Shown here: positions 34,323 to 45,357 of the stretch, piece by piece
How positions within the stretch are numbered: position 1 is the stretch's first letter
Layout of the letters: every line of letters begins with the position of its first letter
Assembly (NCBI GenBank): GCA_903813345.2
Contig: CAIIXF020000008.1
Coordinates: 16,970,822 to 17,034,821, forward strand
Reading direction: 5' to 3'
DNA: 64,000 bases
DNA from: Owenia fusiformis
Lineage: Eukaryota; Annelida; Polychaeta; Sabellida; Oweniidae
Program-made: the position numbers and the translations under genes
The notes under the pieces: model-generated
Seen by the model: only the letters and a program-made list of their open reading frames with translations
What the model was told of the DNA's origin: nothing
Database searches by the model: none

Positions 34323-35628
34323 TACTTTTGAAAAAAGTTTCATGGCGTCACAAAAAACATGGAAGAGACGGACATTTTGTAAACGTTGATGAAAATGATA
34401 TTTTGACTTTACTAGACAACAAATATAGCAAAAATACAAATAGAAACGTAAAATTAACATTAATTTACTAATGAGTACGCCGTGATGTGCCGAATACAGA
34501 GAGTTTAGCTACTTGCACTGTCTTCAGATTTTCCCCAAAAAAATATTGCTAACGTGGTTCGGAGAAAAGGTTGTGAAATGAAGCCATGCCGATTGATGAT
34601 TGTCGTCTCTATGTGTATTATTAGTTTCTTCGGACAAACAACCTTCGGTCTCTGTCAACAGTAGTTTCTCGGTTTACAGTCTCGGTATACAATGTTGCCG
34701 GTTGACCTCTGGAGAGGTCAACAATTTTATAATGTGTACCTATAGATAGTTCTCAAAGTAAATGAGCAAAAGCGTAACATTTGTATGTAGCATGCTTCAT
34801 AAAACACTAAACTGAGCCCAAAAAGTTAGCGTGCATTTTGTTCCTGGCTCTGATTGGTTAATAAGTGAATACAATTCGTTGAATGCACGATGCACTCAAA
34901 AGATTAGCAGCTGGGAAAGGCTATTCAACAAAAAGTACGCTTTCGTACTCAAAAAAGGATTACCCTTTTACAACTTTGACAACTTTGAAGCATGAACTTC
35001 GGAAGATCTCACGAAATATACTTTCTGTTACCCTGTGGATCCCAGGGTTTTGATATATTCTACAAAGTCATGCAAAGACAGACCACTAAAAGTATATACC
35101 TGCTAGTTATATCTGTGACATTTGTATGATATGTATTCCACTTTGAACCACCATCTATTTCAATATTGTGAAAATATATATTCCCAAAATTATGAAATAA
35201 ATGAGCTTGTATTCGCGAATGCCACTAACGGCTGTCGGCTACCGGATAAACCTACTATACTATTTTATGGGCAATTCATTAAAATATGAATGGAATATTG
35301 TCAGGTTCTTTTCATATTTAAATGAGTCGCCCATAGAATGGTAGGTTAATCCGGTAGCTGAAATCTTCCATTCCCAAAGCATAGTCTTAGCTTGTATTCG
35401 CAAATGCAACTAACGCCTGTCGGCTACCGGATTAAAGCTACGTTCACACCAACGGCGAATGCCACGCTTTAAATCGGCAAGATTTCTTGCACTTTCCCGG
35501 TAGGCATTCATGATTCCTCGTAACGGTTTTATTGAAATTTATGCTGTATGTATTTGTATGCCCGTGGTGCTAGTGAATTGGGTAATACTTTAACGAGGTT
35601 TCTCTCCAGGTATCACTAAAAGAACAAT

Positions 35629-36100
35629 GGAGAGGTTAAGCTTTGCATATAGAATCGAAACTGAACCTGTACGTATCACTCGACCATATACAAATTCATG
35701 TAGCCTTCTCATATAAATAGCCGTTCAAATCCAGTGTTTGTTTAGACTACACCATAGCGTGTGCTGGTTTTCTAATACATATTTTAAACGAGCTCGTTTC
35801 GTAAGATTTTTGGCGCTAAATCATGCATGACATACATCATCGTGTTCAGCAAGAATTCAACTGTGCATCAAAATCAAAATTGACAGCGTAGTGTTCAATA
35901 GACACGAGTAAAATGGTTCCCGTTGACCCAACGTCAAATTTCAAATCTCCCGTTCTAAACCCGAAACTCTGAAGCTGAAAGAGTATCTGAAGTAGACTAA
36001 GCGCGCATAAAACTATGAGCGCACGATACATTCCTTTGTTAATTTTTGTACTTTGCGTTCACGGTTACGTTGTGAAAAACATCGTTAGCTTAACCTCTCC
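35629..36100. mobile_element. 472-bp TIR element (MITE-like)
   Basis: Perfect 13-bp inverted ends GGAGAGGTTAAGC...GCTTAACCTCTCC. It is absent from the matching site in segment B (near 24607). Flanks read AAT on the left and ACT on the right against AAT in the empty site, so a 3-bp target duplication with one change is possible. No transposase frame; superfamily not assigned. Confidence 0.7.
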
Positions 36101-36196
36101 ACTATCCATGCAGTGCAACTTGTTTTTTCAACAAAACCAGCTCATCATCCAAGCGCACTTACACTCACATAATTCTTTTGTGAGCTACCACACGGT

Positions 36197-36515
36197 TTAA
36201 GATTCTATTGCAACCAAATGGGCGTTCAGTAGCGCACAATAGACATTTGCGTAAAACCATGATAAGGTGTAGATGTACATAAAATAATAGCAGGAATTGA
36301 GAGACGGGTTGAAAACGAATCCATTTGGACATGAACTTGGTTTAGTGCACTGTGGTCCAGGATCACCCTTTTGTCCTTGAGGTCCCCTTTCTCCAGGGGC
36401 ACCATCCTTACAAATCTTTCCCCTCACACCTCTAAAACCCCGTGGACCCCTAGGACAACCGCATTTTTCACCGAGTGCCACGAGGCACAATGCCAACAGT
36501 AATACTATTGTTCAT
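36197..36515 (-). pseudogene. Collagen/C-type lectin pseudogene, inverted copy
   Basis: Minus-strand twin of 24196-24514, with the same out-of-frame leader and the same stop after LVAIES. Private changes include GKICKDG, with two non-consensus residues in the collagen run, and a Tyr for the Asp in the SWFDANVY stretch. It cannot make a functional lectin. Confidence 0.85.
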
Positions 36516-38225
36516 TTTGTTGTGTAACATGGTCATCAACTATAACATTTGAGACAAAGTTCATTGACATGATTTACCCCATGTTCACATTGACGTGTCG
36601 CAAAAAGGTGGCCCATTTGTTTTTAAGGGTATCGCGTGAATGTAACTTTGATTCCCCGGATTATAAGATAATATTCTAATTAAAGTTATATATCATTTTA
36701 AAGCTGTTACGATGAAGTTTTTAGATCAACTACACTCCGTTCACGATTCTTGCGCGAACATCTGGCAAATATCCCCTGTTGACACGTTACATTTTGAATT
36801 ATTTTTCGTCTTTAAAAGCTCATAACTCAAACAATATATGTGTTATACTTATTTTTCGTCTTGATAAAGGTCGATGGAAGTTTTATTTCAAAGGATGAAT
36901 TTTAGTAAGCGTCCCATATTGTGACGTCATAGAGTTTGAAAAATAGAATCTATTGACAGCGACCTTTTTTGCTCATTTTTTGTTACCTTCAACTTTTCAG
37001 GTGAACATTAAACAAAAAATACGAGATCAATTTTTAATAAATCATACATGATTATTTTGCTCTTAAACTCTAGTTTATTAATAAATAGTTGATTTTGTTC
37101 GCAAAAGTATGTGTTTTCTGTTGTATGTGGAAAAGTGGAGGACGAAAGGTTTTCAAAATTCATTAAAATTTACGCCATTCGCCTACTTTCAAGCACAGCA
37201 ACACGTATATTTATTTCACCTAAAATATCAATTGATTCGTGTTTTATGATGCTCCTATCCCATTGTTAATACATATACGATATCGGAGTTATTCGCCTTA
37301 AATATCTTGAGATATAGAGGCAAATGTGGAGGACGAAAGGATTTCCATATGTGTACATTTTTCTCTAAAAACGTCACATTCTGTGGTGTTAAAAAGCGAA
37401 AATGTGTAACAATGCGTGCGCGACCTTTTGTGACACGTCATTCATATTCACTATTCTCTCAAAAATGCAGCACTCTTTCACAGTGTCTTTATTCACCAGG
37501 AGGGATTTGATATGGGAAATATCACAAGGATGATATCAATATTTCTTGAGGAAACGCAGTATCGATATCATCCGAGGGATATTACCCATATCATCCCGAC
37601 AGGTGAATAACAACCTTATACAATGATCAAGAGCAATGCCTACCCCAAATCTTCTGTTGAATTCAAGAGAAAAGGATTGAATCTTAGAAATATTTGCGTT
37701 ACATATTATCCTACTCCAAAGAACATAGCGAATTTAAGGGTAAGAAAACATAATACTTAAAAAAATAAAAAATAAAATTATTTGAAAAATTCAATTAAAA
37801 TAAAATCTTTGAAAAATGTTGGAAAAATGTAAAATTTTGAAAAAAATAATCTTTTTTAATTTACCCGGGATGATATCTGTTTGACTGCTACTAGTGTCCC
37901 GGGTAGGATTATAATATTTTTCCAAGATAGTTTTTTCACCAAATCGATTTTTGAGTGAATACGATCCAAATACGATTTTCCCTGGGACAATACGATTTTT
38001 CGAGTATATACGATTTTCAGAGGGACAATACGATTTTAGTTGGATTGGATCAAGTGGATTAGATTCATGTAAAAGGTGGCTTGGAACGGGAATCTTCAAA
38101 ATATGGATTTTTTTTCGATGGCCCTTGACGCAAAATCATTTCCACTCTACAAAGTATTTTGTGATCACTTCGGCCCATTTGAGGAATCAGAACAAAGCAA
38201 CAACAAATACATCTTAGTAACATAC

Positions 38226-38950
38226 GAGGGGTGATCAGGAATTTCTGGACCGTTGGCTCTATTTTTGCTATTTTTTATCCTTTCTTACTGATTTTTTCAC
38301 ATAATATAACCCAAATATAAAGGATCATACCCTGAATATTTCATTGTTCTATGACATCATTATTCTATTATTTTTGTTACCATGGTAACTCGTGATGCGA
38401 CAAGGTGGAGCTCAGAAAAAATACCAAAATTGAAAAACAACAGTAATAGTGAAGCGATTTTGTTCATATTTGATATGTGAATACTCATGAGCCTTGCACA
38501 CTGTCTCATGACACTTCAGATAGTAGGCGGCCATTTTAAAAAATGGCTGTCATTTTTACATTTTTTACTATAACTCGAAAAGTAGTGGAGCGATTTTGTT
38601 CATATTTGATATGTGAATACTTTAAGCATGGCACATTGTTTCATAAAACTTTGGGGAGTAGTTGGCCATTTTGAAAAATGGCCACCATTTTTATGTGTGT
38701 TATTTTACAAGTACATGTGTGTGATTTTTCCAAAATTTTATAGGTGGCTACTTAAAAGCATATTATTTCTTCTGATGACAACTTGGCTATAGTGAGCAAC
38801 CATTTTGAAAATAGTGGCCTTTCTGGTGTGTAGTTTTATGATATTTGCTATATACGAATTTGTCGTATTTCGTATTGTCGTATTTCGTTTGTAAAAATGC
38901 CAGCCATTTCTGTTCGATGGGATTCGCTACGCTTTGGCGTTGCCGTTGTT
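38226..38950. other. Unduplicated DNA at the inversion boundary
   Basis: No counterpart elsewhere in the window. It contains two tandem units of about 135 bp (38446-38570 and 38580-38705), each with GCGATTTTGTTCATATTTGA and a GGCCATTTT...AAAATGGCC palindrome. Further GCCATTTTGAAAA motifs follow. No gene recognised. Confidence 0.5.
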
Positions 38951-39660
38951 CTGGTTATTGAGGTATAAGCTAACCTTACTAATATATAAATCAGTTTAAA
39001 TATAGATTCGGATAAACAAAAAAAAACATAATTATTTTATCATGATTCGAGTAAATATGTTAAGAAAATAGTCGTATCAAGAGACGTACGTAAGTATAGA
39101 TCAGGTAAGTTTTTATAATTTCCAGACATTTTACCGACGGAAATATTTTAAGAAATATTGTATGACCAAGATTTCTGCAACAACATAAAAAAGCTCTTTG
39201 ATAATAATTGTACCTGTAAATATGAACTGGTACATTGGGTAAATTATGCTTTTTATCTGAAATGTTGTAGTTGATGACCATTTTACACAACAAAATGGAC
39301 AATATTGTTAAAGTGTTCCTCTGCTTGGGATTGTGCTTTGTGGCACTCGGGGAAAAATGCGATTGTCCTAGGGGTCCACGAGGTTTTAGAGGTGTGAGGG
39401 GAAAGCCTGGTAAGGATGATGCCCCTGGAGAAAGGGTGACCCTGGAACACAGTGCACTAAACCAAGTTCATGTCCAAGTGGATTCGTTTTCAACCCGTCT
39501 CTCAATTCCTGCTATTATTTTATGTACATCTATACCTTGTCATGGTTTGACGCAAATGTCTATTGTGCGCTACAGAACGCCCATTTGGTCGCAATAGAAT
39601 CTGAAACTGAGCAAAAGTATATTTGGGACAAAATATCTTGGGATCAAAATCAAGGAAAAA
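38951..39660 (+). repeat. Direct duplicate of 24800-25534
   Basis: Upstream flank and 5' half of the collagen-lectin gene, with small indels. Similarity ends where 25533 switches into LINE DNA. Confidence 0.8.
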
Positions 39661-39881
39661 GGTGTTGGACAGGAGGCAATAAACTTCATGGTCAGTGGAG
39701 ATGGAGCCCTGGTTCTTGCTCTCATAGCAATAACACGTTCACTTACACCAACTGGTTCTCTGGCCAACCAAGTAATAGTGGAGGCATTGAATACTGTGTG
39801 GAATTGCTTGCACGGCATGGGGGGTGGAATGATTTGAACTGCCAATCTACCAATTACTTTATCTGTGAAATAAACATGTAA
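39295..39881 (+). pseudogene. Collagen/C-type lectin gene with 19-bp frameshift
   Basis: Signal peptide (MDNIVKVFLCLGLCFVALG), Cys-x-Cys, then a collagen-like run cut short at about 39435. There 19 bp present in the 25147 copy are missing, between short G-rich direct matches. Translation from the ATG runs out of frame and ends early. Downstream, in another frame, the whole CTLD is open to 39881, with a QPS motif at the position of EPN/QPD and an intact WND. AATAAA follows at 39885. It is probably a recent pseudogene. It would be functional only if the deletion is an assembly error or allele, or if the CTLD is translated from another start. Confidence 0.8.
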
Positions 39882-39890
39882 AACAATAAA

Positions 39891-40916
39891 GTTCTTTCAA
39901 AATGACCTTTCAATCTATCATGATATTATATTATTTGTATTACCCAATGTCTCTTAATTATTGTGCCAATATATTGGTAAAACAGATAACTCCCATTGGA
40001 GTCAATAGATTGATACACTAAACAACACATAAGGTGGAAAACTTAATCAAAATATATTTAAACGGTTCTAAAAATGAAGCGAACCAGAATGTACATTGAG
40101 AGGTTCATTGAAAATGACAATGTAGACAAGACCAGTTATATACAAGATTGACCAAGTTCTAAACATAGTTTCACTTAGTTTACAATAAGAAACTTTACCA
40201 AATCATTCTGGTAGATTCGTACGCTATATACAAATACATTGCCATATCAAACGTGAATATTTCATAAGAATGAAACAAAAAATCTGCGATGTATCCGGGT
40301 TCGAACGCAGCGCTAGCACCAATAATTTCTGGTAAAACAGTAGAACCACAGACATCACTACGCTACATAACAAGTCAAAATTTGTTACTCCATGGTCATC
40401 AGTCATTAAAATATTGGAAATGACAATATGCTACCACCTCTTGGAAGTGACACGTCACTAAGTCTGTTAATAAGATCATCAGTTAGACTGCTTAGCAAAT
40501 ATTTCAAGCTTGTATGGTGAACGAAATATAGTAGTAATAAAAGATACCAACTGATGTCGACATCGCATTTTCACTCAAAATAAACATATAAATGACCTTT
40601 ATTTAACCAAACAAAATAGCACCCCTTTTAAAATGTATCTGTATGTCTTAAGTAACTTTGCTCAACGTTGCTATTTTTCAATGAACATTTGAAGATTCAT
40701 TCGCATATTATTTTACGCTGTGTGGTCATTGTTGGTTTCACAGTTTCTACCATCCTTTGGAATAGATGAACAGAGAGACGTGTAAGATGGCCCTGGAAAA
40801 GGGTGTCAGTATCAAAGATAATCAGAATCTCTTTCTACCAATTCTTTTTAAATTAGGCCAAGTTACTAAATGACCTTCGAGATGTATTATTTTAATCAAT
40901 TTATCTATTTTAAATT
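39891..40916. other. Intergenic DNA with one tRNA-like block
   Basis: The minus strand of about 40262-40380 reads an A-box-like TAGCGTAGTGATG and a B box GCGTTCGAACCCGG, about 55 bp apart. It is probably a tRNA-derived repeat or tRNA pseudogene. Nothing else recognised. Confidence 0.35.
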
Positions 40917-43900
40917 TCAATATGTTTTACTAAAGTCAAGTATATAATTTGGACTATTTCCATTTGTGACACTATACATCATGTTCATGCGGCGGTGGAA
41001 TCTTCTGGTTTCGAGCGGTAACCAGTTTAGGCACTTGAGGACTTTGATTGAGCTAGATCCTGAAATGGTACCGGATATAATAATACCAGCTTTGTACATT
41101 AGTGAGTCAAGGGATTTTAATTTGTTTATATTTGCGCAGCCATAGATTATATCACAAAATTCAAAGTGTGGCCTTATGTATGTATTGTAGATGTTAAATA
41201 GGTGGATACCATTAAGTTTTGATTTTAAGACTTTCAGGGGATTGATTAATTTGTCAATGCGCTTCGAGATTTCAGTAATGTGATGGCTAAATTTTAGATT
41301 TCCGTCCAATATAAGTCCAAGGTGCTTATGGTGATCATACTTAGGTATACGCGTATTTCCCAAATGAAGAGGATAAATGTTTTCAATTGTTTTTCTTCCA
41401 TGAAATATCAGATGGGCACTCTTAGTTGCATTGAAATTGAGATGCCATAGGTTTGACCAGTCATTAATAATATCCATGTCTTCTTGAAGAGTTGTCATTT
41501 TATCAATTAGATTATCTTTATTATATGGACAATAGATGGACGTGTCGTCGGCGTAAAGAAAGGATTTATTTGTTAACTTGTCTGGCATATCATTGATGTA
41601 CAGTAGAAACATAAGGGGACCTAATATCGACCCTTGTGGCACTCCTGCATTTATATAAGAATCAGCTGAGTAGTTAGATTCGTGACCGTCTACCAATACG
41701 CGAACTTTCCTATTTGACAAATAAGATGATAAAAGATCAGTTGTATTGGAGCCAAAGCCATAGCTTTTCAATTTTGTAATAATATATTTATGAGGCATTG
41801 TATCGAATGCCGCAGAAATATCTAAAAACACACCAGATACTTCATCACCATTGTCTATACAGGAAGTTATGTAATCAATTATAGAAATTAACTGGCGTTC
41901 ACAGCTATGCCCTGGTAGAAACCCACTTTGAAGGCTATATAGGGTATGATTTTCTATACAGTGTTGAAAGAGCCGGTTGAAGATAACGCGTTCAAACACT
42001 TTTGACATTGAACTTAAGAGCGTGATAGGTCGGTAATTAGCAGCATCAGATTTTGATTTTTTCTTGTGGACTGGTATTATATTGCCAAATTTCCACGATA
42101 GAGGAAAAGTTTTACACAAAAATATTTTATTAAAAAACTTAGATAAGATTATTGATAGTTCAGGCGCAGCTATTTTCATCATGTTATTATTTATCACATC
42201 AGGCCCCGGTGCTTTTGATACATTTAATCCCGTTAGAATCTTAAGTATCTCATCTCGGGTGGTTGTTATGGGATTGAGGAGTGCATTGCATCGAGTGGGA
42301 AAGGCAATATTTGGAAGCTCTTCTTCTATGTGATATTTATTAATAAAGTGTCTTAAAAGAATATTGGCCTTATCTTTACTAAGAGTTGATGGGATGCCAT
42401 TTCTGTCAATCAGGACTGGAATTCGAGATTTGCAGCTTTTATTGCCCGTAAGGTTTTTTAAAATAGAAAAGTAACCCTTTCCGCCAGGATTTGTATTAAG
42501 CTTTCCGATTAGTCTATTTTCGTACTGTTCTTTTGCCGCTTTTATTTGATCAATAACTGAAGATGCAAGCTCCTTGTATCGTATATAGTGGTCTTGGTTT
42601 TTATCTTTACTAAATTTTCTGAAAAACTTGTTACGTTTATTTATTAAACCACGAATTTCGTCAGTAAACCATGGCTGGTCGTTGCTTTTTATCTTTAAAA
42701 CTCTGTGAGGGATACGACGGTCGAAAATTTCCATTAATCTTGACGTTAATATGCTTGTTAGAGAATCAATGTCATTTGTGTTTTCGATTAGTTCATCAAA
42801 ATTTTCGGATCTAATATCTTGACAGATAGAGTCGCTTTGTGCTTTATTATAGTCCCAGACTTTCCGATAATGCGGAGGGTCTTTTATTACACCAAGGAAG
42901 ATTTTAAAAGATATAGTGCTGTGGTCGGTATTGCCAATTGGGGACAAAACATTATGGGCTTGAATTTGATTTGGGTTGTCAGTAATTAAGAGGTCAATAC
43001 AAGTGCTACTTCTGGCCGTTATTCTAGTAGGTTCATCAATTAACTGGGTAAGGTAAGACGATATCAAACAATTTTGTAGTTCGGTGCCGGCTGGGGTTTC
43101 AGCGTCATTTTCCCACCAAGCAGGATTCCTCGCGTTAAAGTCACCACTTATAATGGTCATTTTCGGTTTAATCTTATGTTTAATATTTGAAACTGTTGTA
43201 GCGAAGTTGGAGAAAAATGACTTCATTTGTTCAGTTGACTGAGAAGGAGATCTGTAATAGAGCCCGTATGCAAAAGAGGAATGCTTAATTTTCAATTTTA
43301 ACCAGATGGATTCTTGTTCTTTCATGTGGTCTTCCAGTATATCAAATGCAATATCATTGGAGATATATAACATAAGGCCTCTATTATAGCTTCTATAAAT
43401 CGGATCGTGAAAACCATCTATCTTAAAATCAAGGCCAGCAAGCTCATCAGCTGTAATATTACCAACCTCGCAAAGAGCAGCAATATGATATCCATCCGTA
43501 ACTATTTTGTCTTTGAAGGCACACAATCTAGCACCATAATGAGATTTGATGCTATTAATGTTACAGAATAGTATCTTAAGATTTTCAATTTCATGTGGAC
43601 CGGGATTTGATTCCACATCGGCGCTAAGTATTAAGAGTAGTCTCTCAATGTTCGGTTGATAAAAAACTGTGCAAAAAGATGGCACTACTGAGCAGAAGCA
43701 TAGTGTTAGCGCAGTGTGAAAGACGAATAGCGGGTTCACCGATGCGTACTCTTTGCTAAGGCGAATCAGAAAGACGCATGGGGTGAAAACAAGCAATGTA
43801 ACGCCGTGTAGTAAATATAAAATTATTAGAACAGAAGATATCGTGAAGTGTATTAGGTTTCGGCAGACTAAATGCGTAACGCGAGTTTGAAATATAAATT

Positions 43901-43961
43901 CTGAACTTACCGTGGACACTGCGATAATGAGTAAAATAACACAGATGATAGTTTCAAACAT
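40917..43961 (-). CDS. LINE ORF2: 2A leader, APE endonuclease, reverse transcriptase
   Basis: Open frame of 1014 residues. Residues 1-110 are strongly hydrophobic. Residues 115-122 are DVESNPGP, a consensus 2A ribosome-skipping motif, so the leader and enzyme should be made as separate proteins. An APE-type endonuclease follows (about 126-355: NINSIKSH, CEVGN, YRSPSQ, SGDFNARNPAW, TCIDLLIT, DHSTISF). After a linker comes the RT with NYRPITLLS, DISAAFDT, GVPQGSILGPL and YADD at residues 803-806. All key residues are present. The closest group by motif is CR1/L2-like. The C-terminus stops soon after the thumb (ILDFSKTY), about 150-200 residues short of relatives at 19068 and 62375, so the 3' end may be truncated. 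Confidence 0.92.
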   Translation of the reverse strand: MFETIICVILLIIAVSTVSSEFIFQTRVTHLVCRNLIHFTISSVLIILYLLHGVTLLVFTPCVFLIRLSKEYASVNPLFVFHTALTLCFCSVVPSFCTVFYQPNIERLLLILSADVESNPGPHEIENLKILFCNINSIKSHYGARLCAFKDKIVTDGYHIAALCEVGNITADELAGLDFKIDGFHDPIYRSYNRGLMLYISNDIAFDILEDHMKEQESIWLKLKIKHSSFAYGLYYRSPSQSTEQMKSFFSNFATTVSNIKHKIKPKMTIISGDFNARNPAWWENDAETPAGTELQNCLISSYLTQLIDEPTRITARSSTCIDLLITDNPNQIQAHNVLSPIGNTDHSTISFKIFLGVIKDPPHYRKVWDYNKAQSDSICQDIRSENFDELIENTNDIDSLTSILTSRLMEIFDRRIPHRVLKIKSNDQPWFTDEIRGLINKRNKFFRKFSKDKNQDHYIRYKELASSVIDQIKAAKEQYENRLIGKLNTNPGGKGYFSILKNLTGNKSCKSRIPVLIDRNGIPSTLSKDKANILLRHFINKYHIEEELPNIAFPTRCNALLNPITTTRDEILKILTGLNVSKAPGPDVINNNMMKIAAPELSIILSKFFNKIFLCKTFPLSWKFGNIIPVHKKKSKSDAANYRPITLLSSMSKVFERVIFNRLFQHCIENHTLYSLQSGFLPGHSCERQLISIIDYITSCIDNGDEVSGVFLDISAAFDTMPHKYIITKLKSYGFGSNTTDLLSSYLSNRKVRVLVDGHESNYSADSYINAGVPQGSILGPLMFLLYINDMPDKLTNKSFLYADDTSIYCPYNKDNLIDKMTTLQEDMDIINDWSNLWHLNFNATKSAHLIFHGRKTIENIYPLHLGNTRIPKYDHHKHLGLILDGNLKFSHHITEISKRIDKLINPLKVLKSKLNGIHLFNIYNTYIRPHFEFCDIIYGCANINKLKSLDSLMYKAGIIISGTISGSSSIKVLKCLNWLPLETRRFHRRMNMMYSVTNGNSPNYILDFSKTY
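43596..43619 (-). other. 2A ribosome-skipping motif DVESNPGP
   Basis: Codons for D-V-E-S-N-P-G-P at residues 115-122 of ORF2, preceded by the Leu-rich IERLLLILSA. This matches the D-(V/I)-E-x-N-P-G-P consensus, at which the ribosome fails to form the Gly-Pro bond and continues. Here the break would fall between Gly121 (43599-43601) and Pro122 (43596-43598). Confidence 0.9.
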
Positions 43962-45357
43962 ATGCCTATATCAGTTAGGATTGGACTTGTGTTGGGTAGA
44001 ACATTTAACTTGTTGTATTGAGCCATTATGAACACCTATTCTAGCTCTCCATGTGTTTAGACACACACCCATTATATTAAGGAATCTCAATAGCTGATTG
44101 GATATTTACAAATGATTTTTTCGGCTAGACCAGCATTTTCTTGGGTTTAGTTGAGTTTACTGGGCAAGCAAAAGATTTGTGATGTAAAACAAAAATATAG
44201 AAGACAACAACAACTAAATTATAGAGGTAGTAGTTGAATAAATCTTAGTCACCGTTTAGAGCCTCACCAACGGACGCTATTACCCTAGGTCGCTAGAATC
44301 CCACTAAAGGAGTTACAATTTTATCAACAGAAAGGTAATTGTTTTTTACCTTTAGTAACAATTTAAACATGTATTGGTGCAACCTATTTGGGTAAACTTA
44401 CTTATTTTCAAAAACATTGAGGCACACTGTAGCTTTCAGCATGATGTCACTTAAGATTGCAGCTTTTTCTTTAAGCATGGGTGTAGCACCATTTTGTTAA
44501 AATTGTTAAAATGATTAAATAATGTTCAGTGTGGTGACACACTATAATTTAGTGTGCCATCGCACGTGATTACAGTGTTAACCAGTTCATGTAGTCTTTG
44601 CATGTTTCAATCACACATTCATATACATTCATGTACACAGTGTACGTAGCACATATAACCACATGCACATACTTATATACATACACATAACTATATACAT
44701 ACATACATGCAGCACATATAATCACATGCACTTACTTATATACATACACATACGTGTGCACGCTACACATACATTCACGTATAGCTTATACATTTTACAT
44801 GGCAGTAGGCTTAATTATTGCAATTAGACATAATCAGGCTTTTATATGTCATAATATTGTGTACTGGATTCAGGATTATTTACAACTTAGTACATAGTAA
44901 TATTTGCAAGGATGGTGAAAACAATAATGTTTTACATAATTTTCATGATTCATCCATTCTTCCAAATCTACTTAATAGTCATAAGCCTTCTTAGACATGC
45001 AAGCAATAGTCAGAATTAATTAAAACGAATAAAAACAGGTGTAGACCAAGCAATTAATTCATAATTGATTGCTAGTGCCCAATGTCCAATACAATCATCA
45101 ATGACTGGGAATGCATAGTCTCCACAAGCATCCATAAACATTTGCATAACATTGTCTTTTCACAGCAGTGAGATCTGTGTCATCTTAGATGACTGCCCAA
45201 TGCAGTCATATTTGGTGACACATATTTCAGTTAAGTTCAAGGAGGACATTATAGTGCATAGTCAAAATTTGCATTTTGTTGTCACTAAGTTAATATATTA
45301 ACCCATATCATATTCAAAAGAACATTTTGCATGAATATGATTACAAATGCAGAGTAT
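43962..45357. other. Spacer between LINE ORF1 and ORF2
   Basis: 1.4 kb without an ORF, unusually long for a two-ORF LINE. It holds a degenerate ACATAC/TATACA microsatellite at about 44600-44780. It may contain an unrecognised insertion. Confidence 0.5.

Larger units (their letters stand above)
27692..35478 (+). mobile_element. A-prime: deleted direct copy of segment A
   Basis: 28577-34315 matches 1-5346, and 34321-35478 matches 8706-9871. 27692-28576 matches the reverse complement of the distal right arm. Identity is very high, with only scattered base changes. Compared with segment A it lacks 5347-8705 and everything beyond 9871, and it has a 395-bp LINE insertion at 33178. The right edge (35478) joins directly to inverted segment B. 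Confidence 0.85.
35479..38225 (-). repeat. Inverted copy of segment B
   Basis: Reverse complement of 22110-24752 with the indels noted for that segment. It includes the lectin pseudogene at 36197-36515. The left junction with A-prime is at CGGCAAG/ATTTCTTGCAC. Confidence 0.8.
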
